Shown here in pieces: positions 37,049 to 48,945 of a DNA stretch of 64,000 nt (the first letter of the stretch is position 1; each line of letters starts with the position of its first letter). This stretch comes from Sipunculus nudus (taxonomy: Eukaryota; Annelida; Sipuncula; Golfingiida; Sipunculidae): assembly GCA_026874595.1 (NCBI GenBank), contig CM049322.1, positions 37,631,340 through 37,695,339 of the forward strand, given 5' to 3'. The notes beneath the pieces are model-generated. The model made no database searches. It was not told the origin of the DNA and saw only the letters and a list, made by a program, of their open reading frames with translations. Position numbers and translations under genes: made by a program.

Positions 37049-38269
37049 ATGTGAAATAGATTGGTATCTGTCAAGTGTCGATAAAAATCCCGAAGATACT
37101 TGAAGCTACACCCCTTTTGTCTGGCGCCACTCTCAAGTATATATCTCCGATAAAGGCCTTCACTAGCTTATCATGACTTACATTTAACCCGCTTCTTCTC
37201 GAAAAGATAATATATCTTTTCATTTCCCTGTCATCACCAGTCTCCGCGCAGCACATAAGAAGGCTAAGGTAATAGGTAATTACGCGGTTCTTTCTGTAAC
37301 AAGAATATAGTGGTCCAAAATCCTTAATATAACAGCTTAGGCGGGGAACAGGCGTTCACAAAGGGGCGTTATCTTTAATTAACCGTTTTATGACGGTGGT
37401 TAGACTCGCGAGATTTTGACGCCAGTATGAAGAATAACCTGTGTCATGTCACCTTTGAGAGGCTCTATTTACGAGCTGTGTCGATAAAGATAACTTTATA
37501 ATGATCCGCTTATAATTAGCTAAAGAAGTGTTTATTCCAAATATTATCATATAGGATTCTTTTACTCGCTATTGCTACGAAAATATATTTTGTTATAACG
37601 CATCAATGCAGATTATAAATACCCATATGGGTTCCCAGGATGAACACATACATCTGCATGTATGGGTGATTTATATACATATGCACACAGAGAGAGAGAC
37701 GGACGGAAAATGGACGCCAATCAATCACTACAGCCCAGTTTACTTACTCACAGCTGAGCTAATAATAACAGTAAAGGATTCCAGGAAAATAACCGGTTTT
37801 ACTGATTTCATGTTTTACACATGTATAGGAATCCATCACCAGAAGTAACTAACACTTACGTTTTTATGTAACGTTAAATCGAGAAGTAAGATTATGTTTT
37901 GAATATTTATAGCGCATTAGGACATATTTTTTTAATGTTGATTTAAAACGTGAGAAAGATTGAAAATCTACCGGTATTAACAATTATAAATGTATAAATA
38001 CGGGCTCGAAAGCTTTTTTCCATTATCAAATACATGTGATGAGAGTTAGTGGTTAATTCCACATTTATTTTGCGGGAATATTAGCGTTATTGATCATTGC
38101 GAATTTCAAACTTTTCACAATTTTAGCGGCACATTCCAAATGCATTTAATGTGTTCCCATGATAATATTTATCTGTGTTCTAACCTGGTAATAGTCGGGA
38201 AATAGTTAAGCTACGTGTGTAAGCGAAATTGATGCAACCTACAAGACCACAAGACAAAAGGCAACGTAC

Positions 38270-38338
38270 CTTTCCCTGCAGATTTGTCATGTTTTTGAAG
38301 ACTTTCTCCTAATTTCAGGCCTTTACCAACAGAACATT
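38270..38338 (-). CDS. 69-nt microexon (CSVGKGL...KSAGK), copy B
   Basis: Third member of the 69-nt cassette family, with acceptor TTTATTTCAG and donor GTACGTT, phase 1-1. Compared with the copy A exons it starts Cys rather than Phe and has KLGESLQKHD in the middle; the frame is intact. It lies in copy B of the segmental duplication and is single, whereas copy A has two. Confidence 0.65.
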
Positions 38339-39029
38339 CTGAAATAAACAATGCACTGTTTTTTTTTCGGAAAATACTTTATCAATGACTGGAACATAAT
38401 ATTGCAGCAATCTCAGGTCGTCGGATTGAATTTTTTTTAATCATTTCAATGTGATAAATAGTATGCTGAAAAATGAACCGAATATTTGTGAATGGGATGG
38501 AAGGAAGACACCTACAGACTAGTTTGCCTGTTTTCGAAGTAGAGTGCCTGTTGAATTGGCAAAGCTTATTTTTACCATGGGATGGTGCGCAGCCTTAAAA
38601 TAATCATGACCATTATCTCCTGTGATCAAGTATCATTGGAGTTGTGATCGTCTTATAAATGCGTATGGCTTATACCGAGAGCATATTTAGAAAAGTCGAA
38701 ATCTAAAACAAGGTCCAAAGACCCATTGCTAATCTGTGAACATTTTGTATTGTTAAATACAGAAATGGCAAAGAAATTCAAATTCAGATGGATTAATCTG
38801 GATTGAATTGGAAAAAAGAAACTAAAAAATAATCGGTTCATATGTATGAAGTTTATTAAAGTGGATCATAAGCACCACCATCATTGCAAGGTTATTGTTT
38901 AACAATGTAAGGGCAAAATTCCATGCTTCAGTAATTTTATGAGAAAGAATGAAATACATATAATCTTCCTGGTGTATCAGCACACACATAAAAATAGCCT
39001 CAAACAATGTTAGATTCCAGATATTAGCG

Positions 39030-41926
39030 TAATTGAGTTCTTCAAATTTCCCAGGATTTAAAGTAAGAAGATTCTAGGCGCAATGCTAACGATTTCTTTT
39101 AAAGAAAATGCGTAACAATTTGACAAAAATCGCGGTGGTGCCACTAGTCTGCAGGAAGTGATGAAACACTCCATGATTGATGCGCAAACAAAGAATCAAG
39201 GTGATGGATGCATGAGTTCTTCTCAAACTGGAGGTTTTGAATTAAATTATAAATTATACTGAGGGGTACTAACAAGCCCTATAACTCAAAGGACATGGGT
39301 AACAGAGACCTAATTTCAGGTTTTGATGGAGAATATTAATGGTCCTCACAGGATTTCAAGTAAGAAGTTTCTTGGTCCAATGGTTACAATTTGTGATCTG
39401 ATAATGGACAACCACATCTTTTAAGGTCTCAACAATAGAGAAAAACGTATAAATATTGGATAAAATCCAGGTAGCACAACCAGTCTGCAGGAACTAAAAA
39501 AAAAAAACAGTATGATGAATAAGCATGCAAAGAATCATGTTGATCAATGCATTAATTGTTCAGATATTGGAGCTTTTATATCAAAGTTTAAATTATTCTG
39601 GTTGGTATTTCGACCCCATAGCTCAGAGGATATTTGTAATAGAGACCTTATTTCAGGGTGACAAAGGGTTTTTCATTGACCTTTCGGGATGTTAAGTTAA
39701 GAGATTCCAATTCAAATGGTTACGATTTGTTGCAATGTCAACGGATGACCATAGATTTGAAGGTCTTAAAAACTAGGGAGAAACTAGGGAGCCAGGGATA
39801 ACGACGCTCAGCTGTATTTGTCTATAAGGACATTTTGAAGAAATATTTCAGAATGACGGTCCTGTAACCTTCACCTTCGACCTCTAGATCCTGAAAATCA
39901 AAATGTTTCTTACTTAAGTGGTCGGTCATTAATAGATCAAGTTTTAAGCCAATCTGTCTAGCCAAAGCACAATAATCGCCCATAAACTAATTTTTGAATA
40001 AGTGGACCCTGTGACCTTTGATCGTATGACCCCAAATCGAAAAGAATCTTACCCTAATGGCAGGTGAGTGACATCTTGAAGATGAAAGGTTTGTGATGAA
40101 AAGTTTGGCTTGAAATGCATACACATTTCTTTTGAGGTAATGGGTCCTGTGCACTTGAACTTTGGACACCATAAAACACAGGGTTCTTACTTTAGGTGAG
40201 AGCCATATATATAAATTTATTTTGTCAGCTTAATGTGCAAGATGGAAAGTTTGGGATCAAAAGCTAGGCTAATAATTTAGTGGTGGGCCATTTGTAAGTT
40301 GTGTTTGATATACACATGTCAATCCAAGCTGGAGTTATCATCTGGAAACAAATGTTGTGTGGATAAACGGATGGACAGACAGACGAACAGACAAACAGAC
40401 AGGGTGATTCCAATGGGGCATCCACTTGTTATCAATAAACACACCAAGTTTTCGGGCACTAGATGGAATCACAGCTGAGAAAATGACATGATTGCTTTTA
40501 TTTTACAATATATAAAAAAAAGAAAATATACGTAAAAATATGAAAAATACAGGTGGCGCCACCATCTTTCGGGATCTTGAAAAAACTAGTCATGTTCAAT
40601 ATTCAAGGCAAGTTTCATGACAATTCAAGCAATAATTTTTAAGATATTGGAGGTTTTCTATCAAATTTGTGATTATTCTTGGGATACTTTCAAGCCCCAT
40701 AGCTCGGAGGATATAGGGCACAGTGACCCAATTCCAGGATTCCAGGAGATCTTTTTATTGACCTCCTTGGATGTTCACTAAGAAGTTTCTAGGACCAGCA
40801 GTTACGATGGGTGCCCTGCTAACGGACGGCCAGACGGCTGGACGGCCAAAGCGCCATTCCTATACGTCAGTTGACTTACATTTAGCTGAGCTAAAATTGG
40901 GTAACAAGTGACACGTGGATAATGACAACTGACATGTTGATAATATGTCCTTGCACAGGCAACTAATTAAGATAATCAGGTGGCATTATTGTTTATGTTT
41001 ATTAGCTTTAGTTCCTCAACATCCTGAGGAATGTCGCAATTTGTGTGTACTTTGCATAATCTCTTTGGTGCTCAAACATGCCACTCAGGTTGGAGAATAA
41101 AGGTAGCAGTGACCTAATTTTGATTTTCTAAGAACATTTGAGGAACTGTCAGGATGTTAGGCTAGATTATTCTAGGTCCAATTGTAATGATTTGTGCCCT
41201 GCTTTTTACCCCCTGGATGTCAAATTAGAATATTCTAGATCCGATGGTTATGATTTGCGTCTCGTTTTGTATCAAATGTTCAATTATTCTGGAAGGGGGG
41301 GGGGTGTAATTTTAAGCCCAAATAGCTCGGCAAATATAGGTAACTTTTTATGTACCTCCCTTGATTCAATGTATGAAGATTCTAGGACCAACGTTTATGA
41401 TTTGTAAAGATCTTCAAAGGTCCATATTTTAAAAATAAAGAAAAAATATGTGTTAACATTTAAAAAAAATTAAGGTGTCAGCACAAGTCTGCAGAAACTG
41501 ATGAAACACCGCTTGATCAATAAGCATGGAAATAATCATGATGATCAATGCACGATTAGTTCAGATACTGGAGCTTTTGTATCAAACGTTTAATTATTCT
41601 GGGGGCACTTCTGAGCCCCATAGCTCGAATTGTGCAGGTAACAGATACAGGTTTCCACGAGGACTTTTCATGAACCACTCTGGGTGTAAAGTTAGAGGAT
41701 TCTAGGTCCAGAATTTATGATTTGTGCCCTGTTAACAGATAATCACATTCATGCAAATAATCATGGTGACCAAAGCAATATCTGAATTAACTTGAGCTTT
41801 TGTTTTCAAATTTTTAATTATTCTACGAGATATTTACGAACCCAAGGCGGACGGACAGTAGAAGGGACGTCGGACAAAGGGTGATCGCTATAGGTCAGAT
41901 GAATTTTAGTCAGCTAAGCTAAAAAT
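39030..41926 (+). repeat. Block of family S elements in copy B
   Basis: Counterpart of 25140-30549: 39030-39780 core units, 39785-40400 TGACC-rich units, 40400-40895 ending CAGCTGAGCTAAAA-like, and 40903-41926 ending CAGCTAAGCTAAAA. The TGACC-rich part is shorter than in copy A. Confidence 0.8.
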
Positions 41927-41946
41927 GTTCTTTATATAATTATTAC

Positions 41947-42037
41947 CTGCTATAAGTCTCTTGAATTCCTCAGCTGGCAACGCAAAACCACTTGTTGAAA
42001 GGACATGTTCGAATTTAGAGCAAATTTCGGGTTTGTC
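41947..42037 (-). pseudogene. Truncated duplicate of the second CARD exon
   Basis: The last 91 nt of the exon at 30572-30716 are repeated here with the same donor (CAG|GTAATA) and an open frame (PEICSKFEHVLSTSG..., PAEEFKRLIAG). Homology ends abruptly at 42037, and sequence beyond it is unrelated, leading into a LINE relic. The first CARD exon has no counterpart in this copy. A CTGCCAG upstream could act as a substitute acceptor, so a shortened exon is conceivable, but half of the domain would be missing. Confidence 0.65.
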
Positions 42038-42189
42038 TTTCTGGCAGCGACTTTTCCGGAAGTATAATTTCAGATCTGTCAACATTAAGTTTTAATTAAT
42101 CTAATTTAAATCGTTCTTACAGTCTGAAAACTGATCCAAGTGAATTCTGAATCTCAACAAATATTGTTGTTTCGACTTCTAGTTGTACT

Positions 42190-44440
42190 TATCATATATA
42201 TTATGTATTACACATATTCCCTGAATATCTGGAGCATTCCTTATTCTAATTTATAATATTTCAACAGCAATTATAAAGTGCAGTACGGAAATTGGGTACC
42301 CTTGTCGGATGCCCTCCTCCAATTGAATAAATCGACTTGTACTTCCGTTATTTATCACACAACTGTCAATGTTGGTACAAAAAATTTAACCCTTCTTCTG
42401 AAACGTAGTCCAAGGTGAGCAAGGTGATGGGAGGCAAGGTTTTAAGATATCTCAAATTTGTACTCCTTTTATTTATTTAATTACTTACCCCTCTTCTTTG
42501 TTCTACACTAAGAAGCCCATTTTCAAAAGAATAACTATGCGATTGGAATAATGAATCTTTCAGCTTTGACCAGAAATATTTGTAAAATTCGACGGTGAAT
42601 TCGTCAGTTTCCGGACTCCTTCCATTTTTCATCTAGCTTAATACTTGTTTACATTCACCGTTATTGTTAACATTCACACGTGTTATATCTATGTCACAAA
42701 AAAGATGATTCCTCTTCTCCTAAAATTGGATCTTCATTATACCCTTGGAAAAAAAGAAGTGTTCATTCAATTCAGATATTTATTTTTTCATATATAATTC
42801 TTCATAGATTTCCTTCTGTAGTTCAAGTATTTCAGTTGGATTTTTAATGAGAGAATCGGCATATATTAGAGACACGATCGGTCTCGCTTTTTGATTTATC
42901 TTTTCTGAACGTATTTCTCTGCCCTTGATCAACATAACTTGCTTTTGATCGTATGATAGCCCCCTCAGTATAGTAAGCATTAATTTGTTCCATTTTACCC
43001 AGTGACTGTTCATTTCTTTCTTTATCTTTCTCTTTTTATCATTATCTAATTTCTTTTTGAATTAGTTAACTCCCTATTCTTCAGATCTTCTAATCTACGT
43101 TTCTTCGCTTTTGGAGTGGAGTATTTAATACCAAATGCCCTCACATCACATTTTAACAATTTCCAAGCCGTGATTCTAGTTATTAGTCTTGGATTATATA
43201 TTTGCATTGGCGTCATTAAAACTGAGTCCAACAGAAAAAAAACTGCCAAAAAAGTTTTCGACGAGTTCATTTCTCAGAACGCTGTTTTGCTCATATTTTG
43301 CTCTAACCGCAGCTTCCACTATCTGTTCGGCCACTGTGTCGTTCAACCGGTCTTTAACCGTTTGCACTCTGTGACCCATATTGTACTGCTCAACAGATAT
43401 ATTTGTTCTCATAATCTCGGCTTCTCCGTTTCCAATGACCATAGCTTTCTGACACTGAAAATACTGATTTACTTAAATGTATTGTCTCCAATTCAGTATA
43501 ATGCAACAGGAAGTAAACTTCTGAAATTTGAATCTTGCGCATATAATAAAACAGCATTCTTATTGGAGCGCATCGCTGATTGTTGTTGCTGCAGTCAGGC
43601 AGGAAGTGTATCTTAGTTGTCCACTGAATACTGCGTCCTTCAATAATCATTTTGTTTGGCAACCAATGTAGCCTTTATTTTTAGTGTGCACGCTTTCTTC
43701 ACAATCGGGTACAGTTTTACCCGTCTTTGTTCAAATCCTTCGGTAAGTCCTCCGTTAAAACTGAGTCGGTTCCCTTCAGATTATTTCCCAGCCTCTGTAC
43801 ACGATCTCTATAACCAAACCGAACAAACCAAACAATTATACCACTGCACTTATTCCGGTTTCTTGAAGGATCCCCGAATCTATGTCAGCGCTGAAATTCC
43901 ATTGTCCACGTTGTCTATACCAAACTTAGTCACAAACAGATCCGCTTTCTTTATACACATAGTACGTAAGAATGTTCAAGCAGTTCAGATAATTTTAAGT
44001 TCTCTCTTCTTAAATAGGTGTCAAAATGTAAAAATCTCTCTTTTAGTTCACGGTTTTTAGCTTTATTTCTTCTAACTGTTGCAATATTTTTAAGTTCACC
44101 ACCTCTTTTTCATTAAATGTCTCTTTTAATGTTTTCAATTCAGACCTACTCAGACCTCTTAGCTCAGTCTGTGTATGTTCAAAAGAATCTTTTCATCTTC
44201 TCGACCTGGCTTTGTAGCGCTCTCATACTTTTAATTATATCAGTCATATCTACTGTTCGTGTTCCTTGCTCACTTCCATGACTATATGGTGAAGTTGGTT
44301 TCTTGGCCGTTGGAGTTCCTGTAGATTGTTTTGGAGTCACCACTTTTGTATGTGCCCTGGTATCCAATTTATGTCTGTGTTCATTTACCGTGTGTATCGT
44401 TAAACAAGCGAAGTCGTCTGTGTCATAGTTTACTCATTTT
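42190..44440 (-). mobile_element. Degenerate L1/Tx1-like LINE
   Basis: Minus-strand fragments in LINE order. An ORF1-like coiled-coil frame lies at 44070-44370; the region linking endonuclease and reverse transcriptase (WKLLKCDVRAFGIKYS, then AKKRRLEDLKNREL) at 43046-43200; the EILELQKEIYEELY stretch at 42780-42830; a reverse-transcriptase start (NGRSPETDEFTVEFYKYFW, then QRRGV) at 42490-42640; and an ITLLTLDY-like piece near 42400. The frames are broken by stops and shifts, the endonuclease core and most RT catalytic blocks are missing, and there is no clear tail. It is a dead copy next to the truncated CARD exon. Confidence 0.75.
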
Positions 44441-44719
44441 CCGCGGAGACCCCGGCACAGCCGATTACAAAAGAGCTTACAATAACAGATATGTGTCCGA
44501 GATTTTTTTATCTGAGATATGAATTTCATACATGAACAGCTGAAACTGTTACAATTTTGAAATTATGTCGGGAACAGTTTTGAAGAACGGGCTGGGCCGA
44601 TTTTCTTAATTCTTTGCATGGTCACAATGTTAATGCACGATGTTATGAGCCCAGAACACTATTACAAGTCTGATTTACATATTGCTAAAAACACAGTGAT
44701 ATACTTGTTTGGAATGCAA

Positions 44720-44976
44720 AGAGATTTTTCAAGGACCTAATTATTCTTGGGGTATTTTCTAGTCCCGTAGCTCTGAGAATATAGGTCACAGTGACCTAAT
44801 GTTTTTCGTGTAACCCCTATGGTTGTACCGTGAGACGATTCTAGGCCTATGGGTGACAATTTGTGTTGCATCTGACGGACTGAGTGTTAAAATCATATTA
44901 AATTCTCTGTGGTTGAAGGACGGAATACAGACTAAGAGTGATTGCTATAGCTTAATTAAGCAGTTTAGCCTAAAAT
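44720..44976 (+). repeat. Family S fragment, 3' end
   Basis: Short degraded 3' piece ending around GTTTAGCCTAAAA, with the agtgattgctatagct block. It carries the perfect ERE-type palindrome at 44783-44797. Confidence 0.6.
44783..44797. promoter_or_regulatory. Perfect consensus ERE palindrome in a repeat
   Basis: AGGTCACAGTGACCT, identical to 29175-29189, in a heavily degraded family S fragment. Its survival at 15 of 15 positions is notable, but could be chance. Function untested. Confidence 0.4.
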
Positions 44977-45180
44977 TCAGAACAGTGATCTTTTCCTCTG
45001 TAAACTAAATTGAGAGGTATAACATCAAGATTACGAGTTATCAAGCTCCTCTGTGAACAAGGGTAACACATTTTTTTTATTTTATTTCACGCGAAATACT
45101 AATTATGAGGTATAATTTGGCTGATATGGCCATGTTTTCAAAGTCATAAAATAACCTGGTTACAACTCGCGTGCCAAATT

Positions 45181-45201
45181 GGGGGGGGGGGGGGGGGGGG
45201 G
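45181..45201. repeat. Poly-G run
   Basis: Twenty-one consecutive G. Other G runs occur near 29907-29925, 41296-41305 and 63037-63051. Confidence 0.95.
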
Positions 45202-45727
45202 TGGTTGGTTAAATCTAGAATGTTTCAAAATGGTTCACAATTTTACTAGATTTATCGCAGATTTTCCCTTAATCATCAAGGGTTGCCAAAATTAATCAAA
45301 GGGGTTCTGGACGGACGGGCGAGGGTTAAAATCCATGGCTGTGAGAGTGAGTTATATTTGCACGTCACAGACCGGTGATTTTCACCAGGTTCCCGGGTTT
45401 CCTCAACACCTACAGACTACTGAACGAACGCAATTATTTGACCCTTGAAGTGTGCCTTGATAAATGTTAATACCTATTTGTAAAATCCACGTAAAATAAA
45501 TAAATAAGTATAATACACTTGATGGGAACAGGCAGTAATTGCAACCGTTCAAAATAAGAACTGGACTAGAGGACTTTTGAAGGTTCAGAAATGCCGGTTT
45601 TCTGTCTTTTTGGTAAGGTTAAAAAAATAGCAAAATCAGTAAACCAATATATGGGATAATAATGTGCTGATAATATCAGGAAGAAAGTTGTTGAGGAGAT
45701 GTCAAAAGAATTAATTCAATGACATAC
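45202..45727. other. No gene recognised
   Basis: AT-rich flank of the 45.7-kb microexon. It shows faint resemblance to the flank of the 7.4-kb microexon (a phrase like ATGGGATAATAATGTG). Confidence 0.4.
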
Positions 45728-45778
45728 CTTTCGGTTTAGACTTTGTTGCAACTGGAGAGGTCTTTCTTCGTTTAAGAT
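45728..45778 (-). CDS. 51-nt Lys/Arg-rich microexon (LKRRKTSPVATKSKPK)
   Basis: Minus-strand 51-nt exon with acceptor CTTTCAG and donor GTATGTC, phase 1-1. It combines the L-K-R-R start of the 8.9 and 12.2 kb cassettes with the T-S-P and basic end of the 7.4 and 14.4 kb cassettes, which suggests that all 51-nt cassettes share one ancestor. It is the first recognisable cassette downstream of the RING exon at 48.7 kb and so is the best candidate for the second coding exon of that gene. A flexible, strongly basic linker is inferred. Confidence 0.65.
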
Positions 45779-47245
45779 CTGAAAGAATGATTCAGACAGT
45801 ATCCAGGCAAAGAAAAATGGTGTTGTTTAAAGACTTACATGTACTTAAACTAATTTGGTCTAAAATAGGAGTTGTCATAGAAATGTCATATGATTCATGG
45901 AAATAACTCAAATTACAATCAAATTCTAGAAAGAATTGGTTGGTGTTTCTTCTTAGTCGATTGTAACACAGCGATATGTATAAATGCGATATGTTTTAAA
46001 GAAAAAGCGAATATGTTATTATAAAACTGAGTGATAAATGACTGAGTTATAAAGCTTTGGATCTAAAATGCCAAATTATAGTTGAAGAAAAGCGCTGCGT
46101 GTGGCAACAGTACTATAGTCAATGCATAATATCCAGAGATCAATTTATGAGATTTAATATGAGATATTGTACTTTTAAACTCTAAAATTGTCCGTCAAAA
46201 TCTAAAAGACCTAAAAAAAAATCTAAAAGTGTCGAAAAGAAGGTATTGTTTCTGCACTCGGGATGACTTATTTATTTAATATTCCTTTACAAAAGTCAAG
46301 ACCGATTAAAAAAGGCCTTGTTATATTCGAGTATACTTTGACCCCTTGGTGTGATTGATAGCGCATTAGGTGTGACTTGTAGTTAGCGAGGTTTTATGGA
46401 CAATCAGTTTTATTTCCCCTTCAGGACAGCATTTTGCGCCATCAACATCAAAAGACGTGGCACCACGATTCACACACAGATCGGCAGGCAATAATGCCGC
46501 TGATGCAAATAAATCGGTTGCCTCTTTTATGTTTCTTTTATATCTGCACACACAGTGGTGGGCATGCAAAAGTAAATTCTGAGAGCAAACTCTATCTTTC
46601 TCCTGTAGAAATATAGGCCTATAACGCCTGATCGCTGGGTAAAACAGAGCCACACGTTACCGTATGCAGACGTGACTAAACCAGTGATTACTTTTAGACA
46701 ATCCCAATCAGATAATTATATCCAAAACCCAAAAGTTTTGCTCTTATTAAGTTACATTTTCGTACTCCCAGTTTTCGTATAATTCCCGCTTTTGTTCAAA
46801 CTGACAATGACGCAGGCATTGGCATGTCCGTGTATATTAAAACTGTGGGAAAAATGTTAAACAAAATCATATTTCCATTTACAATTTATTGGTGGAACCG
46901 TATTGTTGGTAGTTTTATAAAGGTAATATATGCACTAAAATTACTAATTTGTAAAAATGAATATGAAGTTGATATCAGATTAGAATACATGCGAAGGTAT
47001 AGTAGGATGTGTAAATAACGCTACACAAGTCGGTTATGAAATTTCCGTGACTGATAATCAGTGTGTCGCCGCCCTCGTGCCAACTTCACTATTGACTCGT
47101 AAAGGTCAATTAAATTCGAAACATATGTGCTTCATGTATTAATAATTATTTTTTTTTATTTGGAGGTTGTGTGAATAGCACTTTACAAGTAAATTATAGA
47201 ATTACCGTGACTGATTATCAGCGTGTAGCCTCCCGTGGGTTATTT
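45779..47245. other. No supported gene
   Basis: A minus-strand frame at 46366-46653 contains several Cys (CVCRYKRNIKEATDLF, AKCCPEGEIKL) but no recognised family and no phase-1 acceptor. No repeat-family ends seen. Confidence 0.3.
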
Positions 47246-48305
47246 CAACTAGTGACCCATGACGCTCAGCTTAATTTGAAATACAGATGATACATGAATT
47301 AATGATTTATTTTATGATCTGGAGAAAATAAATATTTGTAGAGGAACCTTAAACAATAATTACAATGACTTCCTGGGTACTCAAAGTCACATTTACTTCC
47401 CATATTTGTTACAATATAGTTCACGACTACCTTATCTAAAGTTTCCACGAGGATTTGACTGGGTATTCCCTGTATGCTAAGTTTCAAGTTTCTAAGTCGC
47501 ACTGCTACGACTTGTGTCCATCTAACTTAAAAGGTACTGCAATCATGTTCCTTCACATAGCTCACAGAAGATCGGACAGAGTGACCTAATTTTGAATTTC
47601 CCAGGAGATAAAACAATGACCTCCCTTTTCTATAAGAAAAAAAATTCTAGATGCAACAGTTAAGCTTTGTACCCCGTGAATTTTTGGGTGGTCAAAATTA
47701 GGTTTTCTGATTGTAGATCACGGAATATAGTTTACAGTGACCTAATTTTAGGAATTAAGGACACTGTCTTAAGACTTCCCTGGATATTACGTTATAAGAT
47801 CCTAAGGCTTACGAATACAATATGTGTCCAGTCTGACTTTCAAGTTGCTCAAATAACGTGTTTGTCCTATAGATCACAGGATATAGTCCACAGTGACACA
47901 CTTTCATGTTTCTATGTACATTTACTACATTCTCATTGACTGTAACACAATCCTCACCAAATGTATACAATGTGTGCCCCATGTGTTCTCTCCCCCTTTG
48001 TGCTAAATTTCATGTTTTTAGCCTGTGGCTTGCAGAGTATTGGTAACGATGATCTATTTTCGAGTTTCCGAGGATATTTGTCTAGGGCCTCCTTGATTTA
48101 CAGTTAGAACAGGCCCCATAACTAAAAATAATATAGGTAGCAGTCACCTAATGTCAGATGTACTGGGAGACATTTCATGGGCCTCCCGGGATATTGAGTG
48201 ACAAGATTCCAAATCTGGCGATTACGGTTTATACTCTGTTTATGGGCGGACGGTCAAGCAGGCAGACGACGGAGGGATCGCTATAGCTATAGCCAGATAT
48301 AAAGA
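47246..48305 (+). repeat. Family S element, diverged copy
   Basis: Starts AGTGACCCATGACGCTCAGC (the terminal palindrome is partly deleted) and ends in a short ACGG-like tail and a gatcgctatagctatagcc block. Core phrases (CAGTGACCTAATTTTAGG near 47737 and similar) recur about every 150-170 bp. Confidence 0.6.
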
Positions 48306-48708
48306 CTGTGATAACATTAGAAAGGTTTCGTGGCACTATATGGACCCTATATAATGTCTGTCCCTATATGACGCCTGTGACGCCCAACCCGGTTTCTGGA
48401 AGACCTCTGCAACAGCAAGTCATATTGTTAGGATTTGTACAGAAACAGGACGATCAGTGGAATGAATCGAAGACGAAATAGGGTGATTACTGTAGCTCAG
48501 AAGACTAGAATTGGCTAAACTAATCTAAGTATCTAAAACTTATCTAAGTAAATTGCATTTTGATTTGTGAAATAATACTCTTAATTTCAGAGTCCCGTCA
48601 TATTCCTCATTCTGTGGTTATATTTGTAAATTTGTTTAGTCTTTTTTTGCTGTGTCCAAGAAAATAAAAAAAAAGGTATAGTCCGAACAATTAAAAACTT
48701 GAACTCAC

Positions 48709-48856
48709 CTGAGAAAGGACAAAGCAAACAAATATTGCTTTTTTTCATGCAACTCCTGCAGTAAGTATGCCAGCAACTATCGTGGGTCAAACGGCTGAAC
48801 TTGCTCATGTTATACCGATGATTACATAACGGGCAATTATCTTCGGACATGTCCAT
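48709..48856 (-). CDS. RING-finger exon, possible first coding exon
   Basis: Minus-strand frame starting M-D-M-S-E-D-N-C-P-L-C. The RING pattern is C-x2-C-x16-C-x-H-x2-C-x2-C-x6-C-x2-C, the same spacing as the exon at 653-805, and the 3' boundary falls at the same place (three residues after the last Cys) with a consensus donor CAG|GTGAGT in phase 1. I chose the ATG at 48856 because no strong pyrimidine tract precedes it; another in-frame ATG lies at 48883, and an internal exon starting after TTCGAAG at phase 1 is also possible. Zinc binding and E3 ubiquitin ligase activity are family knowledge. Next cassette on this strand: 45728-45778. Confidence 0.75.
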
Positions 48857-48902
48857 AGAGCCTTCGAATAATATCAAATACATGAATCAGTGTGTACAAA
48901 AG

Positions 48903-48945
48903 AGATCAACCACGTGCGCCATTTTAATCTAATACTTATAAAGGC
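48903..48945 (-). promoter_or_regulatory. Possible core promoter of the RING gene
   Basis: On the minus strand a TTTATAAGTA box (about 48943-48934) lies some 80 nt upstream of the ATG at 48856, and a CACGTG E-box is at 48911-48916. The plus strand of the same box reads TATAAAGG, so direction is ambiguous. Weak evidence. Confidence 0.25.

Larger units (their letters stand above)
33831..42037. repeat. Segmental duplication, copy B
   Basis: Colinear partner of copy A (20150-30663). Private insertions: a solo LTR (34829-35588) and a TIR element (35668-36359), both with empty sites in copy A near 21275 and 21345. It lacks the piggyBac-like element and the 770-bp tandem duplication. Homology stops inside the CARD exon at 42037. 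Confidence 0.9.

Noticed and set aside
43116-44060. Plus-strand frames of 166 and 134 codons
   Set aside because: They are antisense to the LINE relic, whose minus-strand frames match LINE blocks.
46366-46653. Minus-strand Cys-containing frame
   Set aside because: No Cys spacing of a known finger, and splice phases do not match the locus; too weak for a gene call.
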